This document shows positions 1 through 6,078 of a stretch of DNA of 6,078 bases, one piece after another. The stretch lies in NCBI GenBank assembly GCA_050874365.1, contig JBNMKN010000110.1, positions 1 to 6,078 on the forward strand, given 5' to 3'. The stretch is from Eshraghiella sp050874365 (lineage in GTDB: Bacteria; Bacillota; Clostridia; Lachnospirales; Lachnospiraceae). The notes beneath the pieces were generated by a model. The model did no database searches. It was not told the origin of the DNA and saw nothing but the letters and a program-made list of their open reading frames with translations. Each line of letters starts with the position of its first letter. Position 1 is the first letter of the stretch. The position numbers were made by a program, and so were the translations under genes.

Positions 1-374
1 AAATGGAAAAAGAAAGAGTTATCTGCGGCTACCATACACTTATCAACTGGGATAAGACCAGCAATGAAAAGGTAACCGCACTTATTGAGGTTAAGGTAAC
101 TCCACAGAGAGGTCTCGGTTTTGATTCTATTGCCGAGAGAATATATAATTACAGCGAAGTGCATGCACTTTACCTTATGTCCGGAGGATTTGACTTTACG
201 GTAATCATTGAGGGCAAGACAATGAAGCAGGTAGCTACATTCGTATCAAGCAAATTAGCACCTCTTGAAGCGGTTTTAAGCACTTCAACACATTTTGTAT
301 TAAAGAAATATAAAGACCACGGAACAGTTCTTGATGCTCCCGTGTCTGACGAAAGGATGCTTGTTACGCCATGA
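1..374 (+). CDS. Lrp/AsnC-family transcriptional regulator, C-terminal part (5' end cut by window edge)
   Basis: The 123 visible residues match the linker and the RAM (ligand-sensing) domain of Lrp/AsnC regulators. A GYHTLINW segment near residues 9-16 is the usual link after the helix-turn-helix. It is followed by a beta-alpha-beta-beta-alpha-beta pattern with VTALIEVKV (24-32), a helix through FDSIAERIY, and the conserved glycine/aspartate turn GGFDF (61-65). In this family the RAM domain forms dimers and higher oligomers and binds an amino acid that alters DNA binding. Family members are about 150-165 residues long, so roughly 35-45 residues, including the whole DNA-binding domain, should lie before base 1. 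The ATG at base 3 is therefore probably an internal methionine. The stop codon overlaps the start of the aminotransferase gene, which suggests that the regulator responds to an amino acid handled by that enzyme and may control its own operon. That link is inferred; the ligand cannot be told. Confidence 0.88.
   Translation, partial: MEKERVICGYHTLINWDKTSNEKVTALIEVKVTPQRGLGFDSIAERIYNYSEVHALYLMSGGFDFTVIIEGKTMKQVATFVSSKLAPLEAVLSTSTHFVLKKYKDHGTVLDAPVSDERMLVTP
371..374 (+). promoter_or_regulatory. ATGA start/stop overlap coupling the Lrp-type gene to the aminotransferase
   Basis: The aminotransferase ATG (371-373) overlaps the TGA stop (372-374) of the upstream regulator. The only Shine-Dalgarno-like sequence nearby, AAAGGA at 352-357, is 13 bases from the ATG, which is longer than ideal. 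Reinitiation by ribosomes finishing the regulator is the likely way the enzyme is translated, giving linked amounts of the two proteins. The overlap is seen directly; the coupling is inferred. Confidence 0.7.
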
Positions 375-1540
375 GAAACCCATTATCTGACAAAATAACG
401 ACAATTAAGCCTTCAGGTATTCGTAAGTTTTTTGATCTGGTAAGTGAAATGAAAGATGCCATATCTCTGGGAGTTGGCGAGCCTGATTTTGATACACCAT
501 GGAGAATACGTGAAGAAGGAATATATACCCTTGAAAAGGGCAAAACATATTACACAAGTAATTCAGGTCTGATGGACTTAAGAATTGAGATAAGCAGATA
601 TCTCGACAGAAGATTCGGACTTAATTACGATGCCGAAAAAGAAATTATTGTTACCGTAGGCGGAAGCGAGGGAATCGACCTTGCATTCAGGGCAATGCTT
701 AATCCGGGAGACGAGGTTATTATCCCTGAGCCATGTTATGTATCTTATGTACCATGTGTAACCCTTGCAGACGGTGTTCCTGTTACAATTAACCTTAAAG
801 AAGAGAATGATTTTAAGCTTACCAAGGAGCAGTTACTCAGTGCCATAACACCTAAGACCAAGATTCTTGTGCTTGCATTTCCTAATAATCCTACAGGTGC
901 GGTTATGACAAGGGAAGAACTTGAGGAAATCGCTGAAGTTGTTAAAGAAAAGGATATCTTTGTTGTATCCGATGAGATTTATGCCGAGCTTTCATACGGC
1001 AATACAAGACATTGTTCAATCGCATCCATTGAGGGAATGAAAGAACGTACAATAGTAATTAACGGTTTTTCAAAAGCCCACGCAATGACAGGCTGGAGAC
1101 TGGGATATGCCTGCGGACCTGAAGTGATTTTGAAGCAGATGCTTAAGATACATCAGTTTGCCATCATGTGTGCGCCTACCAACAGCCAGTATGCTGCTGT
1201 AGAAGCATTGAGAGAATGTGATGATGCGGTGGAAGAGATGAGAAATGAGTATGACAGACGAAGAAGATTTATGCTCAGTAAACTGCGTGGAATGGGACTT
1301 AAAGTTTTTGAACCATACGGAGCATTTTACATTTTCCCAAACATAGCAGAGTTTGGACTTACATCGGATGAGTTTGCAACAAGGTTCCTTACGGAAGAGA
1401 AGGTTGCGGTTGTTCCGGGAACGGCTTTCGGTGACTGCGGTGAAGGATTTTTAAGAATGTCCTACGCCAGCTCATTAAGTAATTTAAAGACAGCAATGGA
1501 AAGACTTGAACGTTTTATTAACAGATTAAGAAACAAATAG
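371..1540 (+). CDS. Class I/II PLP-dependent aminotransferase
   Basis: This is a complete 389-residue protein, the usual length for fold-type I aminotransferases of the aspartate aminotransferase superfamily, which move an amino group between an amino acid and a 2-oxo acid in the cytoplasm. Visible landmarks are the N-terminal ISLGVGEPDFDTP (31-43), the YTSNSGLMDLR segment (61-71), the phosphate-binding loop GGSEG (97-101), PNNPTG (171-176, with N173 expected to contact the PLP ring oxygen), SDEIY (200-204, with D201 paired to the ring nitrogen and Y204), the PLP lysine K235 in FSK (233-235), GWRLGY (241-246), and R362 in LRMSYA as the expected substrate carboxylate anchor. All key residues are present, so it should be active. 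It resembles the PatA/AspC-like aspartate or aromatic aminotransferases of Firmicutes, but the substrate cannot be set from sequence alone. It follows an Lrp-type regulator with a 4-base overlap, which fits a role in amino acid metabolism. Confidence 0.95.
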   Translation: MRNPLSDKITTIKPSGIRKFFDLVSEMKDAISLGVGEPDFDTPWRIREEGIYTLEKGKTYYTSNSGLMDLRIEISRYLDRRFGLNYDAEKEIIVTVGGSEGIDLAFRAMLNPGDEVIIPEPCYVSYVPCVTLADGVPVTINLKEENDFKLTKEQLLSAITPKTKILVLAFPNNPTGAVMTREELEEIAEVVKEKDIFVVSDEIYAELSYGNTRHCSIASIEGMKERTIVINGFSKAHAMTGWRLGYACGPEVILKQMLKIHQFAIMCAPTNSQYAAVEALRECDDAVEEMRNEYDRRRRFMLSKLRGMGLKVFEPYGAFYIFPNIAEFGLTSDEFATRFLTEEKVAVVPGTAFGDCGEGFLRMSYASSLSNLKTAMERLERFINRLRNK

Positions 1541-1541
1541 C

Positions 1542-1546
1542 AGGAG
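1542..1546 (+). promoter_or_regulatory. Shine-Dalgarno sequence fixing the cheX start
   Basis: AGGAG lies two bases after the aminotransferase stop codon and nine bases before the ATG at 1556. It supports this ATG over the in-frame ATG at 1568 (residue 5), for which the spacing would be 21 bases. Confidence 0.75.
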
Positions 1547-1555
1547 AAAATCTAT

Positions 1556-2032
1556 ATGGCAGAGCAAATGAAAATAGAATATATTAATCCATTTCTTGTA
1601 GCGGGAACAAGTGTACTTTCTAATATGTGCGGACTTAAGCTGACGGCAGGAAAACCTTATGTAAAAACAACATCCTTTGATTCGGATTGTGTTGTAATAA
1701 GCCTGGGTGTAACAGGGCAGGTGGCAGGCCAGGTGCTTCTGGCATTCCACAATGATGTGGCATGTGATATTGCCTCCAAGATGTGTATGATGCCGATAAC
1801 AGCCCTTGATGAACTTTCCCTCAGCGCCCTTAGCGAGTTAGGAAATATGATTCTCGGAAACGCAGCTACGGTATTATCAACAAAGGGTGTTCTTATTGAT
1901 ATAACACCGCCTTCAATAATTCAGGGAACATTCCATATCGGTGGTTCATTTGCTCAGAATATATGTGTTCCGCTTATTTATGATAATGATAAAACGATTG
2001 AGTTTGATATTTCATTGAAAGAAGGAAGATAA
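1556..2032 (+). CDS. cheX: CheX-type phosphatase of phosphorylated CheY-like receivers
   Basis: This complete 158-residue protein matches the CheC/CheX/FliY phosphatase fold in its single-active-site CheX form. The N-terminal helix is MKIEYINPFLVAGTSVLSNM (5-24), where CheX proteins characteristically have an INPF-like start. A glycine-rich beta segment, ISLGVTGQVAGQVLLAF (48-64), matches the family's GxxxG-type strand pair. The active-site helix carries ExxN as E94 and N97 in SELGNMILGNA (93-103). In CheX the acidic and amide residues of this motif insert into the receiver of CheY-phosphate and speed its hydrolysis. Only one copy of the motif is present, unlike typical CheC. The length agrees with CheX. 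There is no other chemotaxis gene in the window; its neighbours are an aminotransferase and trmL, with 15-base and 1-base gaps. Its true receiver partner, and whether it acts in motility at all, are unknown. It could be a housekeeping CheX-like protein whose target is not CheY. Confidence 0.85.
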   Translation: MAEQMKIEYINPFLVAGTSVLSNMCGLKLTAGKPYVKTTSFDSDCVVISLGVTGQVAGQVLLAFHNDVACDIASKMCMMPITALDELSLSALSELGNMILGNAATVLSTKGVLIDITPPSIIQGTFHIGGSFAQNICVPLIYDNDKTIEFDISLKEGR

Positions 2033-2033
2033 G

Positions 2034-2528
2034 ATGTTAAATATAGTCCTTCATGAACCTGAGATGCCTGCCAATACCGGTAATATCGGAAGAACCTGTG
2101 TCGCAACAGATACGGTGCTTCACCTTATCGAACCTTTAGGATTTAAGATAAACGATAAGATGCTTAAAAGAGCAGGACTTGATTACTGGGATAAATTAGA
2201 TGTAAGAATATATGACGATTTTGATGACTTTCTTGCCAAAAATCCGGGAGCCAAAATATATATGGCTACAACTAAGGCGGCGAGAAGTTATACGGACGTA
2301 CAATACGAGGATGACTGTTATATAATGTTTGGAAAGGAAAGTGCCGGAATACCTGAAACAATTCTTCAGAAGTATCAGGATACAGCAGTGAGAATCCCTA
2401 TGTGGGGTGATATAAGGTCGCTGAATCTTTCCAATTCCGTAGCAATCGTTTTATATGAAGCCTTAAGACAAAATAATTTTCTTGGACTCAAGATGAAAGG
2501 AAGACCACGTACATTTGACTGGGACTGA
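2034..2528 (+). CDS. trmL: tRNA (cytidine/uridine-34 2'-O)-methyltransferase TrmL (SPOUT family)
   Basis: This is a complete 164-residue SPOUT methyltransferase, which uses S-adenosylmethionine to methylate the ribose of the wobble nucleotide 34, in E. coli in the two tRNA-Leu isoacceptors with CAA and UAA-type anticodons. The three SPOUT motifs are clear: motif 1 PANTGNIGR (12-20), motif 2 FGKESAGIP (99-107), and motif 3 IPMWGDIRSLNLSNSVAIVL (121-140) ending in YEALRQ. The last two build the knotted SAM-binding site. The length matches TrmL and is well short of the TrmH and RlmB proteins, which carry extra domains. The ATG is one base after the cheX stop codon. A GGAAG-type ribosome binding site (2024-2028) lies inside the end of cheX, so translation is probably coupled. 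The stop codon ends at 2528, directly against the stop codon of the convergent kinase gene. Confidence 0.95.
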   Translation: MLNIVLHEPEMPANTGNIGRTCVATDTVLHLIEPLGFKINDKMLKRAGLDYWDKLDVRIYDDFDDFLAKNPGAKIYMATTKAARSYTDVQYEDDCYIMFGKESAGIPETILQKYQDTAVRIPMWGDIRSLNLSNSVAIVLYEALRQNNFLGLKMKGRPRTFDWD

Positions 2529-3950
2529 TTAGCCCCAGACAGAAGGTGCGTGGCCTTTTGTTTTAGGGAGAGCAAAGGTAAATTCCGTACCTACGCCCTC
2601 TGTGCTGACAACATCTATATATTCGTTATGTGCCGTAATTATTTCTTTTACAATGGAAAGACCGAGACCCGTTCCGGTCTTGTCTTTGCCTCTTGAAACA
2701 TCTGTTTTGTAAAAACGTTCCCATATCTTAGCAATACTTTCCTTTGGAATACCTATACCGAAGTCCTTTATGGATATAAGAGCTTTATCACCCTTTTCGG
2801 TAACGGATATTATTATTGAGGAGTCGCTGTTGCTGAATTTGATTGCATTGTCTATAAGGTTATAAATAACCTGCTGAATCTTGGACATATCGGCAGAAAC
2901 CATAAGCTCCTTATCCGAAAAGATAAGCTTGAATTTGATTTTTTTCTTTTCACAGGTACCCTGAAAAGTCTCAATGGTCTTTTTGATTGTGGCAATAATG
3001 TCAAAATCCGATATATCAAGAATCATGCCCTCATCCGTAACATTGTTAATCGTAAGGAGGTTATTGGTTAATTTTGTCAGACGTTCCGTCTCCGATATTA
3101 CTATACCAAGGTATTTTTCCTGCATTTCGGGAGGAATGGTTCCGTCAAGCATTGCTTCAAGATATCCCTTTATGGAAGTGAGCGGGGAACGGAAATCGTG
3201 GGAAATATTGGCAATGAACTTTTTCTGATATTCGTTAAGACTGTTAATTTCGGCAGCCATATAATCAAGGGAATCGGAAAGCCTGCCGATTTCGTCATTG
3301 TGTTTTATATTGATTTTTTCGGTAAAATCACCCTTGGCGTATTTACCCACAATCTTTGTCATTTTATTAAGCGGTCTTGTAATGTATTTATAGAAGAATA
3401 CGAATATAAGTCCCGAAGTAGTAAAACATATAACCAGCGTTATGTAATTGAAATTAAAGCTGCTGTCCGCATCCGAACGGACATCTTTTACGGATTTACT
3501 GAGAATCACATAGCCTCTGGTATTGTAAAAATAACTTATAGGGTAATATACCGTAAGGTAGTCGCTGTCGTACATTCCGAAGAAGTCATTAACGATATAA
3601 TTGCTTTTCTTGTATTCTGCGGGGTCAAAGCCCTTTATGGCGTCAAGACCCGAATCGGAAGTATCCATTAACACGGAACCGTCCGTTGAAAGAAGCATAA
3701 TATTACAGCCCGTGTACCCAGAAACCGCCTTAAGAAAAGGCAGGGACGGAGCGTCATCAACTTTTCCCTCGGAATAAGCATTACCGTATTCGGAAGCGAT
3801 GCTCATGGCTGTCTTATACATATAATCGGCCTGTGAACTTAACTCACTTTTGTAATTGAATTTTGAACAGAGTGAGGAGATTATTCCGAAGCTTATAATA
3901 ATGCCTATCAGATATGTAATTATCATTTTATTGATTAATCGTATTCTCAT
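2529..3950 (-). CDS. Membrane-bound sensor histidine kinase (HAMP, HisKA, HATPase_c)
   Basis: This complete 473-residue kinase has the classic layout. Membrane segment 1 is about residues 9-28. An extracellular sensor region of about 135 residues (30-167) includes a Cache/PAS-like strand pair around NIMLLSTDGSVLMDTS (83-98). Membrane segment 2 is about 168-188. A HAMP linker follows (about 190-243, starting YITRPLNKM). The HisKA dimerisation helix carries the phosphoacceptor H251 in ISHDFRSPL. The ATPase domain has the N box NLIDNAIKFS (364-373), G1 DFGIGIP (396-402), the F box ERFYK (411-415) and G2 GTGLGLSIV (426-434). All catalytic motifs are intact. The signal sensed is not evident. The gene starts three bases after the response regulator stop codon. 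Only a poor ribosome binding site (GAG about ten bases upstream) precedes it, so it probably depends on coupled translation. The protein ends in a short tail, HAPSVWG, after the usual end of the ATPase domain. Its stop codon abuts that of trmL. Confidence 0.95.
   Translation of the reverse strand: MRIRLINKMIITYLIGIIISFGIISSLCSKFNYKSELSSQADYMYKTAMSIASEYGNAYSEGKVDDAPSLPFLKAVSGYTGCNIMLLSTDGSVLMDTSDSGLDAIKGFDPAEYKKSNYIVNDFFGMYDSDYLTVYYPISYFYNTRGYVILSKSVKDVRSDADSSFNFNYITLVICFTTSGLIFVFFYKYITRPLNKMTKIVGKYAKGDFTEKINIKHNDEIGRLSDSLDYMAAEINSLNEYQKKFIANISHDFRSPLTSIKGYLEAMLDGTIPPEMQEKYLGIVISETERLTKLTNNLLTINNVTDEGMILDISDFDIIATIKKTIETFQGTCEKKKIKFKLIFSDKELMVSADMSKIQQVIYNLIDNAIKFSNSDSSIIISVTEKGDKALISIKDFGIGIPKESIAKIWERFYKTDVSRGKDKTGTGLGLSIVKEIITAHNEYIDVVSTEGVGTEFTFALPKTKGHAPSVWG
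2541..2564 (+). terminator. Possible weak rho-independent terminator of the trmL operon, inside the kinase gene
   Basis: On the + strand, AGAAGG (2541-2546) can pair with CCTTTT (2554-2559) around a 7-base loop, including one G-T pair. This is followed by G and then four T residues (2561-2564). It begins 13 bases after the trmL stop codon, where a terminator is expected. The stem is short and partly A/T, and its 3' arm serves also as part of the T-run, so it would be weak. It falls within the last codons of the oppositely oriented kinase gene. A second short stem, CTGGG (2519-2523) with CCCAG (2534-2538), spans the two stop codons but has no T-run next to it on either strand. Confidence 0.35.
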
Positions 3951-3953
3951 TAA

Positions 3954-4661
3954 CTATTTTCTCGATTCAAATTTATAGCCTACGCCCCATACGGTGCCGA
4001 TACTCCATTTTTCATGGTCATGTATTTTTTCACGGAGTCTTTTTATATGGACATCCACGGTACGGGTGTCACCCACATATTCATAACCCCATATATGGTC
4101 TAAAAGCTGTTCTCTTGTGAATACCTGATTTGGTGAGGTTGCAAGAAAATATAAAAGCTCAAGCTCTTTAGGGGGCATGTCAACTGGCTTGCCCATATAT
4201 ATTACCGAATAGTTGCTTAAGTTGATGATTAAATCAGGGTATTCGATGTACTCACCCGAAGGTTTTTCAGGAGTATCATTTGACTGCGTGGTCGTATATC
4301 TTCTTAAAACGGCTTTAACCCTGGCAACAAGCTCCTTGGAATCAAACGGCTTAATCATGTAGTCATCGGCGCCAAGTTCAAGTCCAAGTACCTTATCAAA
4401 TATCTCGCCCTTTGCCGAAAGCATTATTATAGGGGTGTTGTTTTCACGGCGTATTTCCCTGCAGACCTGATATCCGTCAATTCCCGGAAGCATAAGGTCC
4501 AAAAGAATTAAATCCGGTTTAAAACGGAAAAATGCCGTCAGTGCACTTTCTCCGTCATTTACGATTAAAGTCTCAAAACATTCTTTTGTAAGGTAAAGAG
4601 AGATAAGCTCGGCAATGTTGTTGTCATCATCTACAATTAAAATTTTCTGCTTGTCTGCCAT
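3954..4661 (-). CDS. OmpR/PhoB-family response regulator
   Basis: This complete 235-residue transcription factor is the partner of the kinase directly downstream. The receiver domain (about 4-120) has the acidic pair D11/D12 in ILIVDDDNN, the phosphoacceptor D55 in LLDLMLPG, the switch residue S82 in MLSAK, and K104 in the IKPF motif. A linker of about 15 residues leads to a winged-helix DNA-binding domain (about 138-233) with the typical PPKELELLYFLA, FTREQLLDHIWGYEY, TVDVHIKRLREKI and GVGYKF elements. The start is well supported by AGGAGG seven bases upstream. It lies between mutS2 (11-base gap) and the kinase (3-base gap), so the three are probably transcribed together. Regulated genes cannot be told from the window, and no obvious direct-repeat binding site is seen because the promoter lies outside. 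Confidence 0.96.
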   Translation of the reverse strand: MADKQKILIVDDDNNIAELISLYLTKECFETLIVNDGESALTAFFRFKPDLILLDLMLPGIDGYQVCREIRRENNTPIIMLSAKGEIFDKVLGLELGADDYMIKPFDSKELVARVKAVLRRYTTTQSNDTPEKPSGEYIEYPDLIINLSNYSVIYMGKPVDMPPKELELLYFLATSPNQVFTREQLLDHIWGYEYVGDTRTVDVHIKRLREKIHDHEKWSIGTVWGVGYKFESRK

Positions 4662-4668
4662 TTTATGT

Positions 4669-4674
4669 CCTCCT
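4669..4674 (-). promoter_or_regulatory. AGGAGG Shine-Dalgarno of the response regulator, overlapping the mutS2 stop codon
   Basis: On the - strand the sequence reads TAGGAGG. The TAG is the mutS2 stop codon (4675-4673), and its AG forms the start of a perfect AGGAGG seven bases before the regulator ATG. Ribosomes ending mutS2 therefore cover the regulator's initiation site, which suggests coupling. The strong site could also give independent initiation. Confidence 0.8.
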
Positions 4675-6078
4675 AATCTTTAAATTCGGCTATGGTTACT
4701 CCGTAGTCACCTTCACCGAAGGTTCCTAAACGGAAACTTTTGACGTGTTTCTGACGTTTCAGGTAATTGTGAACCGCATTTCGTAATACTCCCGAACCTT
4801 TTCCGTGGACAATACGGACAGGGGAGATATGTGCCAGAAATGCGTCATCAAGGTATTTATCAAGTGCAATAATGGCTTCATCACTGGTCATTCCGATAAG
4901 ATTGATTTCCGGAGAGATTGAAGCTGTTTTGTTCATTTTAAGTTTGCCGATTCCTGATTTTTTGTTGTTAAGTTTTTCGGTTTCGGAGGCTTCTTTAAGG
5001 ATTATAAGGTCCTTGATATTCACTTTAGAATTAAGAATACCCATTGAAACCGTAAGAAAACCTTTGGAATCGGGAAGTGTGTGAACCGTTCCGTCAAGGT
5101 CCATGCTGATTACATGGACTTTGTCGCCTATATGAAAATCTGTGGCGGTGTGGTTCGAGGTCTGCACAGGTCTATTTGAAGCTTTTTTAGCATTGGTTTT
5201 CTCAAGCTGTTTTCTGATACGTTCTCTTTTGGCTTCCATCTCCTGTATGGTCATTCCGTTTTTGGCTGCCTTATTAAAGTCCCTGATAGTCTCGTCTGCC
5301 GTCTCTTTGGCTTCCCTTAAAATTGCGTCGGCTTCTTCCCTTGCCTTTTCAATAATACTGTCAGACTTTTCATCAAGACGTTCAGTTTTAATTTTAAGTC
5401 GGTTTTTAAGTTCTTCAATTTCTTTCTTATAAAGTTCAATTTCAGCCTGCTCTTTTTCTATTGTAACACGGCTTTTTTCAAGGTCGGAAATTACATCCTC
5501 AAAAGCTTTGTCCGAGGTTCCTATATTAGCCTTGGCATTTTCTATGATTTCAGACGGAAGTCCAAGTTTGCCGGATATTGCAAAAGCGTTACTTTTGCCG
5601 GGGATTCCTATAAGAAGCCTGTAAGTAGGTGCAAGGCTTGCCACATCAAATTCACAGCAGGCGTTTTCAACACCATCGGTTGAGAGCGCATATATTTTTA
5701 ACTCGCTGTAGTGGGTAGTGGCTACCGTTGTAATCTTTTTTGAATGTAAAGTCTGGAGTATGGATATTGCAAGAGCGGCACCCTCCGTAGGGTCCGTTCC
5801 GGCACACAACTCATCAAAAAGAACAAGGCTCTTGGAATCAGCTTTTTTAAGAATATATACAATGTTTTTCATATGTGATGAAAAAGTTGAAAGGCTCTGT
5901 TCAATGCTCTGTTCATCACCGATATCCGCAAAAATATCATCAAAAACGGTCAGCTTTGAATTGTCAGATGCGGGAATATGAAGCCCTGACTGCCCCATCA
6001 AAGAGAACAGACCAATGGTCTTTAAAGTAACTGTTTTACCACCCGTGTTAGGACCTGTCACAATAAGCTGTTCGTAAC
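4673..6078 (-). CDS. mutS2: MutS2 (MutS-family ATPase with Smr domain), C-terminal part, 5' end beyond the window
   Basis: About 467 residues are visible, and the reading frame stays open to the window edge. Counting from the GTG codon at 6061 as residue 1, the ATPase domain shows Walker A GPNTGGKT (3-10), the ABC-type signature region QSLSTFSSHM (55-64), Walker B LVLFDE (79-84) and the switch histidine H117 in ATTHYSELK. A long Lys/Glu-rich coiled coil spans about 185-290. A KOW-like segment begins DFHIGDKVHVI (308-318), and a C-terminal Smr domain covers about 383-460 with VHGKGSGVLR (418-427) and FGEGDYGVTI (448-457). MutS2 proteins are about 780-800 residues, so roughly 320 N-terminal residues are missing here. 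The GTG lies within the Walker A strand (preceded in frame by YEQLI) and is not a start. In Bacillus the protein (also called RqcU) binds collided ribosomes and splits them; in other bacteria a role in limiting recombination has been described. The Smr motif reads INLIG instead of the usual LDLRG. Confidence 0.96.
   Translation of the reverse strand, partial: YEQLIVTGPNTGGKTVTLKTIGLFSLMGQSGLHIPASDNSKLTVFDDIFADIGDEQSIEQSLSTFSSHMKNIVYILKKADSKSLVLFDELCAGTDPTEGAALAISILQTLHSKKITTVATTHYSELKIYALSTDGVENACCEFDVASLAPTYRLLIGIPGKSNAFAISGKLGLPSEIIENAKANIGTSDKAFEDVISDLEKSRVTIEKEQAEIELYKKEIEELKNRLKIKTERLDEKSDSIIEKAREEADAILREAKETADETIRDFNKAAKNGMTIQEMEAKRERIRKQLEKTNAKKASNRPVQTSNHTATDFHIGDKVHVISMDLDGTVHTLPDSKGFLTVSMGILNSKVNIKDLIILKEASETEKLNNKKSGIGKLKMNKTASISPEINLIGMTSDEAIIALDKYLDDAFLAHISPVRIVHGKGSGVLRNAVHNYLKRQKHVKSFRLGTFGEGDYGVTIAEFKD

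Noticed and set aside
3..5. ATG at base 3 as the true start of the Lrp-type gene
   Set aside because: This would leave a regulator with no helix-turn-helix. The sequence that follows it is the standard linker after that domain, so the methionine is most likely internal and the gene is cut by the window edge.
1526..1750. 74-residue - strand frame, rich in Cys/Tyr, opposite the start of cheX
   Set aside because: It overlaps the conserved cheX coding region, matches no family, and is on the strand opposite to the operon.
2375..2575. 66-residue - strand frame opposite the 3' end of trmL
   Set aside because: It covers SPOUT motif 3 in antisense and has no features of its own.
2974..3228. 84-residue + strand frame opposite the HisKA part of the kinase gene
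   Set aside because: Antisense shadow of a conserved domain, with no family match.
3198..3671. 157-residue + strand open frame opposite the kinase gene
   Set aside because: It lies wholly antisense to conserved kinase sequence, has no recognisable domain, and has a composition expected of a shadow frame.
4872..5981. Three + strand frames (4872-5084, 5142-5432, 5718-5981) opposite mutS2
   Set aside because: They are antisense to coiled-coil, KOW and ATPase coding sequence. Their Leu/Ser-rich, membrane-like composition is what reverse reading of Lys/Glu-rich coding DNA gives.
6059..6061. GTG as a start codon for the mutS2 fragment
   Set aside because: It falls in the strand just before the Walker A loop, and the frame continues upstream with in-frame codons (YEQLI) to the window edge, so the gene begins outside the window.

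Overview
This 6,078-base window has moderate to low GC and is packed with genes. It looks like chromosomal DNA from a low-GC Firmicute, most likely a clostridium of the Lachnospiraceae type. That placement is an inference from protein style (the histidine-kinase H-box ISHDFRSPLTS, the MutS2 Smr sequence INLIG, an orphan CheX), strong AGGAG-type ribosome binding sites, and tight operon packing. No sequence search was possible.

Left half, + strand, bases 1-2528: four genes run in one direction with gaps of -4, 15 and 1 bases, so they are almost certainly one transcript that begins before the window. They are (i) the C-terminal effector domain of an Lrp/AsnC-family regulator, cut by the window edge; (ii) a class I PLP-dependent aminotransferase whose ATG overlaps the regulator's stop codon (ATGA); (iii) a stand-alone CheX-type CheY-phosphate phosphatase; and (iv) TrmL, the SPOUT methyltransferase that 2'-O-methylates the wobble base of certain tRNAs.

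Right half, - strand, bases 6078 down to 2529: three genes form a second operon. They are the C-terminal part of MutS2 (Walker A onward, with coiled coil, KOW-like and Smr domains; the N-terminus lies outside the window), an OmpR-family response regulator, and a membrane-bound sensor histidine kinase. The regulator's Shine-Dalgarno sequence overlaps the mutS2 stop codon, and the kinase starts three bases after the regulator ends.

The two operons converge with no intergenic base: the trmL stop codon ends at 2528 and the kinase stop codon begins at 2529. Any terminator for either operon must therefore lie inside the other operon's last gene. A weak hairpin followed by T residues inside the end of the kinase gene is the only candidate seen. 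There is no intergenic stretch over 15 bases, and I found no RNA gene, mobile element, CRISPR array or recognisable promoter. I see no clear sign of a new system. The points most worth checking are the orphan CheX in a metabolic/tRNA-modification operon, the zero-gap convergent junction, the linkage of mutS2 to a two-component system, and the altered LDLRG motif of the MutS2 Smr domain.
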